Origin: Pirellulaceae bacterium
GTDB taxonomy: Bacteria; Planctomycetota; Planctomycetia; Pirellulales; Pirellulaceae
Direction: 5' to 3'
DNA: 64,000 bases
NCBI GenBank assembly: GCA_019636375.1
Contig: JAHBXS010000001.1
Coordinates: 1,364,001 to 1,428,000, forward strand
The position numbers and the translations under genes are program-made. Each line of letters opens with the position of its first letter. Within the stretch, counting starts at the first letter, position 1. Below the pieces are notes generated by a model. It saw only the letters and a list, made by a program, of their open reading frames with translations, was not told where the DNA came from and searched no databases. Shown here piece by piece: positions 52,174-61,362 of the stretch.

Positions 52174-52290
52174 TTAAACACGAAAGAATAAGCTCTTTGA
52201 TTTTGACCGCTGAATTCGTAAACCGCCGTTTGCGATTAAGACCCTGATGCATGTCCCATTTGTTTTTTGCCTCTCTGGCACCTTAATGCT

Positions 52291-52836
52291 TCACTGATTC
52301 CATTCTTTCTCAAAATTATCAATTAAATTGAGCGTGTCGCGGAATTTATTGTCATATCTAATCTTTAAGGCCGGGTTGAACAGTCTCAATCTGACTATGC
52401 CTTGCGATGTTACGCGAGAATTTGACAAGTCAATAAACGATAAATCGCGGAGCACTAAAAGCTCATTGATAGCACTGTCCGAAACATTTGTGTTACTGAT
52501 ATCCAAATGTTTTACATGTCGAAAATTATGGAGCATGTCCACTTCCTCATCTCCAAATATCGAATCACTCAAATCAACGTACACAATATCTCTTAGTGGT
52601 TCGAAAACTATATTGCCGATAAATGTGCTTCGAAAAAGCGACCTGTTAGTTGGTGGCTCAGGGACTCCATTATTATCACAAAATGCCGAAGTTAAGGCGT
52701 TCCCATTAAAATTCCTGATTAACTTCAACTGAATTATCCTTTGGTTATTTCTTACCGCCCAATATCCGATTATAAAGGCCAGAACGGCAAAGATCAAAAA
52801 AAGTGTTTTCAATCGAAAGCGTAAAAGTTGTAACAT
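52291..52836 (-). CDS. Membrane-anchored leucine-rich repeat protein
   Basis: 181 residues from ATG 52836 (GAGG 9 nt upstream; ATG 52842 is also possible). The N-terminus has the planctomycete style Arg-rich lead and one membrane helix (RFRLKTLFLIFAVLAFIIGY). LRR units follow: VYVDLSDSIFGDEEVDML, VKHLDISNTNVSDSAINEL and LSFIDLSNSRVTSQGIVRL. It lies between YD-repeat fragments on the same strand and may be RHS-associated cargo. The function is unknown. Confidence 0.78.
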   Translation of the reverse strand: MLQLLRFRLKTLFLIFAVLAFIIGYWAVRNNQRIIQLKLIRNFNGNALTSAFCDNNGVPEPPTNRSLFRSTFIGNIVFEPLRDIVYVDLSDSIFGDEEVDMLHNFRHVKHLDISNTNVSDSAINELLVLRDLSFIDLSNSRVTSQGIVRLRLFNPALKIRYDNKFRDTLNLIDNFEKEWNQ

Positions 52837-52863
52837 TTTCATCCCTCAGCCCCACCGAAAGAG

Positions 52864-54471
52864 TTACGAATAACATTTGAGCCAAGTGCCAAGGTCTCCG
52901 TATTTCAAGTACTCCATTGCAAACCCACAACAATGGGTAATTTCCTCGCCAGAAACGCCATAAATTAACTTTTTGATTTGAGCTTTCTGGTCATCCGAAC
53001 ATGCGCAACAAGTGCTGTCGTAGTAAATGTAACTAACAGTAGCCGAAAGAGTCGGCCCGCTTATCTTTTGGGCACGTGCCCATTGATCATCGGTTGCTTG
53101 GTACCCGTTTCCAACGGGAAGCTTCCTTTCAGTAAAGCTTTTCCCATCGTTGCTGCGGAACCCTAGATTCTTTTCGGTTACTTCAAGTGCAAAACATACA
53201 TTTCCTCCTTCAATTTTTCCAAGTTTCAAAGATACGGTATCTGTCAACCTAATGTTGTTGCTTCCAGCACGAACGTCATTGACGTCTAGAATTCTGAAAT
53301 TGAACTTTTTCAGCGAGCATTGTTCTCCATTAGTTACAACAGCAATGATATTTACGTCATTTGTCTGCCAAGTTTGAAGTCCAGCCACAGCACCACCGCC
53401 CAGATTAAAATTTTGATTGATTTTGATTTCGTAGCCAAAATAACCGTCCAAATCGGGGCCAGATTTTACGGAGTGTTTCCATGTCAAGCCACCAGGATCC
53501 GTTCCATTCAACCCAAAATACCCACGATACAAGCTCATTCCATCCACATACCCCAGTGGGTCGCGTGTGATGAATCTTCCGGCGATGGGGTCGTAGAGGC
53601 GGGCGCGGAAGTGGTAGAGGTTAAAGTCGGGGTCCCACTCGCGACCGGTGTAGGTGTAGCGGTTGTTGTAGAGGCTGGTGGTGCGGAGGGTGCCGTTGGC
53701 GGCCATGATCGTTAGTTCGCCATGCGCGGTGTAGGCGTAGCGTTCGAGGATCGCGCCTGAATGGTTGGTCAGGGCGACAATCGAATATTGTTGGTTGCGG
53801 TGGTAGTAGGCGAGGCTGGTGCCAGAAGTTGGTAGCGTGCTGCCGGTTCCACCGTGACGGAGGATCGGTTCATCAATGTACGAGCCGTAGACGTATCGAA
53901 AACTCGGACTGCTGGCCGCAGCGCCACGTGCGTAGTCGGCGATGGTCTGTTGGCCGGACTGGACGAAGACGACGTTGCCCGATGGGCCGTTGCGGGCGAC
54001 GCGGCGACCGAGGGCGTCGAATTCGTAAGTGACTTCTAAACTGGCTGGCGTCCCGTCGGTGTCGGCACCTATCAGGCGGTTGTCAAAGTCCCAACTTAGA
54101 TTCAGCGCAGGAGCAACCAGACTTGCCGGACGCACCGTTTGGTTCCCCTTGGCGTCGTAAGTCAGTGTCCCAGAATTCGTGCCGGTGAACGACGTGAACT
54201 CATGCGCAGGGCCGTGGGTACGGGTTTGAGTCAGCGGACTGGAGCCCGTTTGATTGAACGTGTTCCAGTCGCCAACCAGCGAGAGGTTCCACGCTTGATT
54301 CTGGTTACTATCGCTGTGGTTCCATGTCGATGGTTTTTTGATACAGCTGTTAAAGTTGGCCGTATTATTCGACCCAATTGGGCCTCGGAAAAAATAGAAT
54401 CGATGTCTCCCACCAGAAAATAATCGCGGGTCGTGCGCGAATGTTCCAGGTGTTTTCAAGGAGGAAACCAT
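52864..54471 (-). CDS. RHS repeat-associated core protein, 5'-truncated, with an unknown C-terminal tip
   Basis: 535 codons. The first 50 or so are not RHS-like; RHS homology starts at about NQAWNLSLVGDWNTF. YD-type strands (TLTYDAKGNQTVRP, YEFDALGRRVA) lead to the RHS core: YRYTYTGREWDPDFNLYHFRARLYDPIAGRF (split here as YTYTGREWDPD and YHFRARLYDPIAGRF), then DPLGYVDGMSLYRGYFGLNG and TDPGGL. After the core, about 210 residues form a tip with no family I know; it ends in a Cys-rich stretch (STCCACSDDQ, HCCGFAMEYL, LKCYS). In RHS systems this position holds the toxin. The large 5' part of the gene is missing or scattered upstream. Confidence 0.88.
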   Translation of the reverse strand: MVSSLKTPGTFAHDPRLFSGGRHRFYFFRGPIGSNNTANFNSCIKKPSTWNHSDSNQNQAWNLSLVGDWNTFNQTGSSPLTQTRTHGPAHEFTSFTGTNSGTLTYDAKGNQTVRPASLVAPALNLSWDFDNRLIGADTDGTPASLEVTYEFDALGRRVARNGPSGNVVFVQSGQQTIADYARGAAASSPSFRYVYGSYIDEPILRHGGTGSTLPTSGTSLAYYHRNQQYSIVALTNHSGAILERYAYTAHGELTIMAANGTLRTTSLYNNRYTYTGREWDPDFNLYHFRARLYDPIAGRFITRDPLGYVDGMSLYRGYFGLNGTDPGGLTWKHSVKSGPDLDGYFGYEIKINQNFNLGGGAVAGLQTWQTNDVNIIAVVTNGEQCSLKKFNFRILDVNDVRAGSNNIRLTDTVSLKLGKIEGGNVCFALEVTEKNLGFRSNDGKSFTERKLPVGNGYQATDDQWARAQKISGPTLSATVSYIYYDSTCCACSDDQKAQIKKLIYGVSGEEITHCCGFAMEYLKYGDLGTWLKCYS

Positions 54472-54478
54472 CGTTAAA

Positions 54479-55421
54479 TCATTGATTGTGGTTTCGATTC
54501 TGAAACTTTTTCTGAAGCTCCGTCGTGATCGCTTGAAGTTCCTCTAGGCTTTTTTCAATGAGATCAGCCTCGCTCGCTTGGGGAACTCCCAGCAATTTTT
54601 GCAGCAAACGAATCGTCTCGATCTTGCCTTCGATCTTGCCTTCGATCTTGCCCTCGATCTTGCCCTCGATCTTGCCCTCGATCTTGCCCTCGATCTTCCC
54701 TTCATCGCGGGCCACATGGATGGCCCATTCATGGTCGCGAATGGCCTTTTCTCGGGCGTCGTACATCTCTTTGTCCTCTGTCTTTTCTGAAATCGAAATC
54801 AACTGTGTGCTGGCCAACTGAAACGCGGCCTCTGGAAATAATTCCAATAACCGTTCAGGTTCGTAGTTTTCGGCATGAATCAACCAGTACAACCAACGTT
54901 GCAAAGGGGTCGCTGTCCCCAACTCCGCCTCTGTCAAATTATACTTGCCCAACTCCAACGTGTGAATCGACAAAGTATCCGTTAATTCTCGCCCCGATTC
55001 TCGATCCGTCAAGGCGAACCGGTGATGGAGTTGTTCGGTATCAGTCCACAACGTCTCTTTTAGCAGGGCGATGACGACGACCGGTTTGAGTTCGGTGTAG
55101 GGGGTTCCGGAACGAAGTTGTCCCGCATACTCTTCGCATCCGTAAAACCCCAAACGTTGCACCAAACCCGGACGAACCGCAAGTTGAATCTCGATATCGT
55201 AAATCACCCCGTTTTGGTCGGTAGCTTTTACGTCCAAGATGGACAGTTTGTCTTGTTCGAAGTCTTGAAGGTTGAACGGGTTGAGGATCACGACATCGAC
55301 GATCTGTACTGACGGACTGAGGATCGCATTGAGCAGGCTGATCAACGCCAATTTATTGGCTGGTGAGCCAAAAAATTTTTTTGAAGGCGAAATCGTTTAA
55401 TGGGCGTATTCCAATGACCAT
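54479..55421 (-). pseudogene. Rpn family nuclease/transposase (PD-(D/E)XK), frameshifted near its start
   Basis: The main frame (54479-55351) encodes SPANKLALISLLNAIL, VDVVILNPFNLQDFEQDKLSI, then LDVKATDQNGVIYDIEIQL, the PD-(D/E)XK core of Rpn/PDDEXK_2 proteins, which promote recombination. The expected start, MVIGIRPLNDFAFKK, lies in another frame from ATG 55421 (GAGG 5 nt before). The two join if one T is removed from the A7T6 run at about 55370-55382. Before the C-terminus the motif GKIE is repeated seven times (12-bp DNA repeats at about 54624-54707). It sits between RHS fragments. Either a pseudogene, a slippery frameshift site or a homopolymer error. Confidence 0.85.
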
Positions 55422-55514
55422 TGCGACCTCATTTGGGGTAAAAATAATGCGGGCTCAGGAAAGCGGGACGGAAGAAATCCGGATTTTCAATCCTCATAAT
55501 ATTCCGCCCGGGAT

Positions 55515-55660
55515 TGGTGTCACTCGCGTCATCATACCCCTAATTGGCCAAATCGCCAAACGTACCGGTCTGGGCTTTCATCCGCCCCAATTCGTCGTAG
55601 ACCGCATCGTAGCCCACGCCGTTGGGGTCACGGGCGTTTCGAATCCCGCTGGCTTGCACA
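55515..55660 (-). pseudogene. Decayed RHS/YD-repeat fragment
   Basis: Reads RDPNGVGYDAVYDELGRM and QTGTFGDLAN on the minus strand, then a stop. It is a further copy of the block at 51867-52010, with more damage. Confidence 0.72.
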
Positions 55661-55709
55661 GCGGAAGTTTCGGTTTCTTGTTAAAAAGGCGGTGCCCGGC
55701 CCCCCAATT

Positions 55710-55754
55710 GTTTTTTGGTTTGGATTTGCCGGAGGCAAATCCAAACCAAAAAAC
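55710..55754. repeat. Perfect 21-bp inverted repeat with a 3-nt loop
   Basis: Arms 55710-55730 and 55734-55754 (starting GTTTTTTGGTTTGGATTTGC) are exact inverses around GGA. It lies between two RHS scraps. A transcribed copy would form a very stable hairpin with T or A runs; it may be a terminator, the remains of a mobile element, or a fold-back duplication. Confidence 0.8.
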
Positions 55755-55799
55755 AAAGAAAAGGAAATCGCGATAGCCTTGTGTAGCGAGAAACATAAC

Positions 55800-55985
55800 A
55801 ATCCACCGTGCGAGCCGGTGGTATTTCATTTTGAATCGTCGTCCAGTCGGACGGCCAATTTAGGGCCCGAAATTTCTGCGATAGGATTGTTGTGCCAAAG
55901 GCAGCGAACTGGCGAAGTTGGCGATTGCGGTAGTCGTATTCGTACTTGGTGATCACCCCGCGTGGGTCGATCAATTCGAGCAAGT
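55800..55985 (-). pseudogene. RHS/YD-repeat fragment, 5'-most piece of the island
   Basis: Translates to LIDPRGVITKYEYDYRNRQL and RQFAAFGT. Typical YD sequence without start or continuation; the piece nearer 56100-56220 may be more of the same gene (VRSSYLNSTTTVADAS), which I could not place in a family. Confidence 0.68.
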
Positions 55986-56009
55986 GTAACCTTTCACGGC
56001 CTGATTAGA

Positions 56010-56035
56010 CGCAGGGCTCAAGCCTGCGATTTTTT
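56010..56035 (+). terminator. Hairpin with T run at the island edge
   Basis: CGCAGG (56010-56015) pairs with CCTGCG (56023-56028), followed by A and six T. No gene in plus orientation ends close before it, so it may have belonged to a gene now replaced by the island. Confidence 0.4.
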
Positions 56036-56355
56036 GAGGGCAATGAATGGAATCGGGAGCTAGAGTTCACCGGCTGATGTTTTTTTCCTGGGCAATATCA
56101 TTCGGGTCGTGAACGGTTACCGATCAATTTCCCCGAGGCCTCTTTACTGGCGTCGGCGACGGTGGTCGTCGAGTTGAGGTAAGAACTGCGGACGTGGTTC
56201 AGGATGTCTTGATTGTTCACTTTTGCGAGGGAAACTATGTTATATTGTTTTTGAGAAAACCGAGCGTTCCCACAACAAACTTGATTCGCTCAAATGACAA
56301 CACAAGTTTTTAGACCAACGAATTCGTTCAAAATGCATTGGGGAGCGTACTCTTG

Positions 56356-57174
56356 ATGAACCTACTGATCGGAACCTGGGCAACGTTGACCTACGAGTTG
56401 AAACGTGCCCTGCAATTTCAAAGAATGGTGTATAGCTGCATCCTCGCCCTTTTTCCGCCGGTGATGATTTTTTTTCTGGGTTGGGGAGCGAAAATTTTAG
56501 CGGCACAACCTCGCGTTCAAGCAGAACCGATCGAAGTTCTATTTGATGCGCTGCCGGGTATTTTGATCATTCTCGTTGCCGTGGTCGGTTTGCTGTCTCT
56601 GCTGCTATGGGCAACCACCAACGTCAACTCCGAATTGGAAGGCAATAGTTGGATTTTCGTGGCGGTACGATCGCAAGGTAGACTTGCCATTTTACTGGGG
56701 AAATACTTGGCCTCGGCGTTTTTGGCGTTTGCGATTTGTGAAACGGCGATCTTGCTTAGTTTGCTGGTGATCATCCCAGGAGTTTTAGTTGACCCGACAA
56801 GTTTTTGGCTCTCCTTGACTGCGATCATTGCCATCGGATGCTTGGTCTATAGCGCAACACTTTCTTTGATCGGCGTCGTGTTTTATCGGCGTGCTCTGGT
56901 GATCGGGGCTGGCTACATCATCGTGTTTGAGTTGATCCTTCCCAACGTACCCTCCTTGATCTGCAACTTTACGGCTCGCAGGCACCTATTTGACTTGGGC
57001 ATTCGCTGGATTGGGTGGTTTTTGCCGGGAGATGACAACATTTACCGATTGCAATATGGCTGGCACCCCTTGTGGATCAACTTGGCAGCATTGGCCGGGA
57101 TAGCGATTTTCTCGCTACTGTTCTCCATGTATTGGATTCGCGGCAAGGAATACATTTCTGCCGAAGAAGCCTAG
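56356..57174 (+). CDS. ABC-2 type permease 2, stranded from its operon
   Basis: 272 residues from ATG 56356 (the frame is open from 56338). Six hydrophobic helices are seen: CILALFPPVMIFFLGWG, LPGILIILVAVVGLLSLLL, YLASAFLAFAICETAILL, FWLSLTAIIAIGCLVY, VIGAGYIIVFELIL and LAALAGIAIFSLLFSMYW. The loop VAVRSQGRLAILLGKYL matches the ABC-2 element in permease 1. No ATPase is adjacent; the closest is ATPase 2, which ends 6 kb upstream in the same orientation. Its stop overlaps the stop of the converging gene by 4 nt. Confidence 0.85.
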   Translation: MNLLIGTWATLTYELKRALQFQRMVYSCILALFPPVMIFFLGWGAKILAAQPRVQAEPIEVLFDALPGILIILVAVVGLLSLLLWATTNVNSELEGNSWIFVAVRSQGRLAILLGKYLASAFLAFAICETAILLSLLVIIPGVLVDPTSFWLSLTAIIAIGCLVYSATLSLIGVVFYRRALVIGAGYIIVFELILPNVPSLICNFTARRHLFDLGIRWIGWFLPGDDNIYRLQYGWHPLWINLAALAGIAIFSLLFSMYWIRGKEYISAEEA

Positions 57175-58190
57175 CCGTCGTTCGACGCAAATTCCTGAGC
57201 CGCACCGGGGGACAGCAACATCACCAAAGCAATCACGGCAACAATAAACCGGATAACATCGCCAATTCCGATTACTGCCAAAACTCCAGAAAACCAAAAA
57301 CTCATACAATTGCACGGAATGAGAGCGAATATGGTTCCAGTCAACGCCATCGCGCGACTACGAACACGCAACAAGCTGAGTCCCGCGTTGAAAATCAAAA
57401 CACATTGAATTAAGAGGACAACGACGATCAGCGTTGCAATCATAAAAGCAGTCCCAAAGGCTCCTTGGTTTAGTCTCATCGAATCGCGTGCCGGTCCCAA
57501 CGACGGATCACTCATTATTACTTGCATCCCGATAATCGCGAACAAGATTAGCAAGAGAAGCCCCAGGAACTGCAATCCCGTAATTGCCATCAAAATCCCC
57601 CCCATGACTTGCGCCGTGGTTTTCATACCTGGGCTCATATAGCCCGAGGCTAGAGCGTAGTTCCCAACGCCGCCAACTGGCTTTAGAGGACTTGGGTGAG
57701 TCTGATACGAGGGGACCGCGTAGGGGTTTGATCCAGAAAGCGGGTGTGGGGCACCCAGCGGTGAAATTGGCGGGGGCGCTGATGATGGGCCCGAAGGGGA
57801 AAATGGGTCATGCGAAAATGGAGTAATTTCCGGAACTCCTGGCGATCCTTCGCCCCCTGGCTCAATAATCGTTGGCTCTATGAAATCGTCTCCCGCCAAG
57901 AAGTCTTCTTTCGGTTTATGGAGCGTTCCCCCTGAGAAAGTAACATCTTTTTCCAACGAGATGTCGAAGTCTTCCTCAAAAGTTGGTTTAGTCGCCGAAC
58001 TTTCTGGCGTCCTGGGATTGATGTCTGGTGCGGGAGTGACTGCAGGGACTATAAAGACCGCTTTGCATTTTGGGCAGACCCCTTTTTTTCCGGCCAGCCG
58101 CAAATCTACCTTGAGGACCTTGAAACAACCTCCACAAGTGATCTTCCCCAACTGAGGCGCGGAATCGTCTTTTCCTGAATTTTGACTCAT
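57171..58190 (-). CDS. Zinc-ribbon protein with proline-rich linker and four membrane helices
   Basis: 339 residues. Residues 17-50 hold a zinc ribbon: CGGCFKVLKVD and GVCPKCKAVFIVP, two CxxC pairs. A Pro/Ser/Gly-rich linker of about 120 residues follows (GPSSAPPPISPLGAPHPL). The C-terminus has four hydrophobic segments (QVMGGILMAITGLQFLGLLLL, GTAFMIATLIVVVLLIQCVLIF, ALTGTIFALIPCNCMSFWF and RFIVAVIALVMLL). This layout is frequent among planctomycete membrane proteins of unknown role. Confidence 0.8.
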   Translation of the reverse strand: MSQNSGKDDSAPQLGKITCGGCFKVLKVDLRLAGKKGVCPKCKAVFIVPAVTPAPDINPRTPESSATKPTFEEDFDISLEKDVTFSGGTLHKPKEDFLAGDDFIEPTIIEPGGEGSPGVPEITPFSHDPFSPSGPSSAPPPISPLGAPHPLSGSNPYAVPSYQTHPSPLKPVGGVGNYALASGYMSPGMKTTAQVMGGILMAITGLQFLGLLLLILFAIIGMQVIMSDPSLGPARDSMRLNQGAFGTAFMIATLIVVVLLIQCVLIFNAGLSLLRVRSRAMALTGTIFALIPCNCMSFWFSGVLAVIGIGDVIRFIVAVIALVMLLSPGAAQEFASNDG

Positions 58191-58470
58191 GGATTGAGCA
58201 CCTGCCTCTTGTGATGAAGTCGATCAAACATCAAAAACCTACACTCGGAATAACAATCGTTTTCTTAACCAGAATTACCGATCAGTCCGCCAATTGCTGC
58301 ATCCCTCTGGCCCCACCAAATTTCGCGTTTGAGCCCGGGCATTGGGCTGGTAGGAATCATTATAGTTAATCAATTAAGTCATGAGTAATAGGGGATTTTT
58401 CAAGTTCAGCCGCTCCCAAAAATTGCGGAACGAATCCTGGGTTCGCTTTTTGATGACGAGTTGCACCAGT

Positions 58471-60963
58471 CTATCGGGCTAAGATTCGATCCTCGTAAAA
58501 TGCCGCGGACGATTTCCGTTTACCATCTTGGATAAACCCACGCCATTTAATCCCTGATTCGGATAGATGAATAAACACGGCGCCAACATTCCCCGTCGCC
58601 AATACCTCGGCACCCGATTCGCAATACAGATCAAATACCTGCGGCTTAACTCTCGATTTTAGGCCACTGATCACCACCAACTTGGGACGACTCCAGCGGG
58701 TGTAGGCAATCGGCTGACTCCCCATGCTCCCGTGATGCGGAGCAAGGGTAACATCTACTGGCTGAGTCGGCGTTTGCAGAATTTTCCATAGCCCCGGCGG
58801 CTCGATGTCACCTGGAAGGAGTAGGCGCCGCCCAAAGGCCTGTACCTCTAAAACCAAACTGTCAGAATTGTTCGAACCGGGTTTGGGATAGGCTGCTGGG
58901 CCGAGAACTTGTAATCGCTGGGCGTCTCCCAATTCCAACTCCATGCCTCGCGTCAATAGCTGGATTTCGTGAAACTTGCTCAACAGCGTGTTTTGAAACT
59001 TCTCGATCGTCGCACCTTTCGCGTCAAATACATTGGGCGAGACAAAAATTTGGTTCACAGAGAATTGTTTGAATAGAATTGGCAAGGCATTGTAATGATC
59101 AACATCGGCATGGCTTACAAAGACTGCGTGGAGATGGTTAATCCCCCGGGAACGGAGTACCGAAGCAATACGTCTCGCCCCTCCATGCGCAGACCCTGCA
59201 CTCCCAGCATCAAACAATAGATTCTTTCCCTCCGACGTCTGCACCAACACAGCGGTACCGTGGCCAACATCAATCACGACGACTTCCACCCCTTGCCGCT
59301 CGCCATTTCTTTGCCGTTCGACCCAAGCGGCTGGCCCCAGCCAAGCGATTCCCACCCAGGCAACCAGCCAAAAACTTATTCTTCGCAAGTTCCAAAATTT
59401 CGGAAACCGAATTCCCAACAGCAGATAGATGCCATAAAAAACGAGGACACTTGCACTCGTTGGCCCCGTCAACCACCAGTGCCCCCAAGTAAAACGACTA
59501 CCTGTCCCAACCACTTGTTGAATTGACCAAAGACTTAAGTCACAAATCCATGCCCCCAGCGCTGCAAGCGGTCCAAACCACTCGCCAAACACCATCACCA
59601 TCAAACCACCAAATAACGAAAAACTCATCGGCAACAACACCAACGGATTCGCCAGCACTCCCATCGGCACCACCAAATTAAAATAGTGTGCCGTCAATGG
59701 CAGCGTGGTCAACGTCAACACCAAGCTCACCCATAACGCCTGACCGCACCACAATCCAATCGCTTGACAACGTTGAACACCCCACGGACGAGTCTGTTGA
59801 ATTAGCCGGTCGACTGGATCAGATTCCGCTTCCGGCATGCGCAAAATACCCAATGAGAACACCGCCAAAAACGAAAACTGCGGACCGATTGAAAACAAAT
59901 CGGTCGGGTTGAGGGCGAGCACCGCCAAACCTGCCAAACACAGGCTGTTGATTGAAAATGCACCGCGACCCAACAGTCGCCCGCAACACATCATGATGAT
60001 CAACAACGCCGCTCGACTCACCGGCGGACGAAATTCAACCAACCAGGCGTAGAAAAACACTAGCCCAATCACAATCAGGTATCGTAGCAAACGAGAAATT
60101 GGCAAGAACTTCGAAAACCACAAAACAACTCCGGCCAGGATTCCCAGATGCAAGCCTGAAATCGCCAACAAATGCACTGTCCCGGTCAACATGAATTGAT
60201 CACGCTCCGTGGTCGCAAGTTGCTCGCGGTTGCCCAGCAAAATCGCCGACGCAAACCCAGCTCGTTCACTCGGCAGACGTTCCCAAAGCAATTGATCCAA
60301 GCGACCGCGCATTTGGCTACGAATTGCCTTAAAGCCCCAAGTTTGTCGATCCAGCTGGGTAATCGCGTCGGAATTTTCGCAATACAGCCAAGCCAAAATT
60401 CGTCGCGCTCGATAACGGCTTCGAAAATCGAACTCGCCGGGATTGCGTGGCTCGCCGCACGGTTTGAAAATCCCAAATATTTGCAGACGTTCGCCGGCTT
60501 TAATCCGAACCCGTTGTTTGACCAACACGATCAATCGTCCGCCACATGGAACCCACTCGTCATTTACGCGTACAGATTCAGCCCGCAATTCAACAAGGGT
60601 CTTCTCGGCCAAGGCGTCATAGGTCATTGGCGTTTCAGCGTCGGGCGCCAAATAGCGAGATTCCGTCTCCGTGACGCCAATCAACGCCAGCGGTCCGCCG
60701 TCTTGCTCGACCCAGTGGCTGACTTCATTGGCCGGATACACAAACCAATAAAGATGATGCCAAGCTCCCCCAACAGCACCTGCAATCATCAGAATTGCCG
60801 CAGCACCGATTCCCCAGCGGTTCAACTTATGAGCAACCAGCCAAGAAATGCAAAAACATATCCCAAGCCCTGACCAAATCGGCAGACCAACTTCGAGATG
60901 GCGATCAACGATCACGCCGCCGGCAACCGCCAGCAACAACCATAGACATGGCTGACGCTTCAT
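58471..60963 (-). CDS. comEC: ComEC/Rec2-type DNA uptake protein
   Basis: 830 residues from ATG 60963. It shows the three-part order of the family: an N-terminal region with two helices and an OB-like domain (FGIFKPCGEPRNPGEFDF), a central Competence domain with many helices (TGTVHLLAISGLHLGILAG, FRPPVSRAALLIIMM), and a C-terminal beta-lactamase-like domain. That domain starts VVVIDVGHGTAVLV and carries SHADVDHYNALP, then APHHGSMGS. The HxDxDH motif is intact. It would form the channel for single-stranded DNA across the inner membrane. No other competence genes are in the window. Confidence 0.95.
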   Translation of the reverse strand: MKRQPCLWLLLAVAGGVIVDRHLEVGLPIWSGLGICFCISWLVAHKLNRWGIGAAAILMIAGAVGGAWHHLYWFVYPANEVSHWVEQDGGPLALIGVTETESRYLAPDAETPMTYDALAEKTLVELRAESVRVNDEWVPCGGRLIVLVKQRVRIKAGERLQIFGIFKPCGEPRNPGEFDFRSRYRARRILAWLYCENSDAITQLDRQTWGFKAIRSQMRGRLDQLLWERLPSERAGFASAILLGNREQLATTERDQFMLTGTVHLLAISGLHLGILAGVVLWFSKFLPISRLLRYLIVIGLVFFYAWLVEFRPPVSRAALLIIMMCCGRLLGRGAFSINSLCLAGLAVLALNPTDLFSIGPQFSFLAVFSLGILRMPEAESDPVDRLIQQTRPWGVQRCQAIGLWCGQALWVSLVLTLTTLPLTAHYFNLVVPMGVLANPLVLLPMSFSLFGGLMVMVFGEWFGPLAALGAWICDLSLWSIQQVVGTGSRFTWGHWWLTGPTSASVLVFYGIYLLLGIRFPKFWNLRRISFWLVAWVGIAWLGPAAWVERQRNGERQGVEVVVIDVGHGTAVLVQTSEGKNLLFDAGSAGSAHGGARRIASVLRSRGINHLHAVFVSHADVDHYNALPILFKQFSVNQIFVSPNVFDAKGATIEKFQNTLLSKFHEIQLLTRGMELELGDAQRLQVLGPAAYPKPGSNNSDSLVLEVQAFGRRLLLPGDIEPPGLWKILQTPTQPVDVTLAPHHGSMGSQPIAYTRWSRPKLVVISGLKSRVKPQVFDLYCESGAEVLATGNVGAVFIHLSESGIKWRGFIQDGKRKSSAAFYEDRILAR

Positions 60964-61102
60964 TTTGCTGTCCACCACAATGACGGGTAAATTTCAAGAC
61001 GACGAACATGGTAAGGAAATTTCGCTCGTCATCGCCAGTCAATGTAACCGACAACTCGGTCAATGAACATCAGAGGGAACCGCTAACAGTCCCACTGCGC
61101 AT

Positions 61103-61145
61103 TAAAAAAAGTCACGTCATGTCGCTCCATCGCCATGACGTGACT
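61103..61145 (-). terminator. Minus-strand intrinsic terminator
   Basis: AGTCACGTCATG (61110-61121) pairs perfectly with CATGACGTGACT (61134-61145); on the minus strand the hairpin is followed by seven T. It lies 218 nt after the stop of the membrane glycosyltransferase gene. The rest of 60964-61362 has no gene that I can see. Confidence 0.8.
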
Positions 61146-61362
61146 TCTATCCTGAAACGAGACAATCCGTGTCCCGTCCTCCCGGTTAAGGGCAGTCCGT
61201 TTTTATATCGACAACGGCAAGCGCGGGACAAAATGGTAATCCTGAATCTTCATCGTTTTTTGCAATAAAAACGTAAAAAAGTGCCAGCAAAAATGACCCA
61301 ACCCGCCAAAAAACCTATACCGTTCGATTTTTGCCAGTCGTCGCAAACCGACTGCCTCGAAT

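Noticed and set aside
54624..54707. Short regularly spaced repeats that could look like a CRISPR array
   Set aside because: They are 12-bp units without spacers and lie in the reading frame of the Rpn nuclease, encoding the GKIE array.
55620..55700. TTCGAATCCCGC, similar to a tRNA T-arm
   Set aside because: No acceptor stem, D-arm or anticodon arm can be built around it, and the region is decayed RHS sequence.
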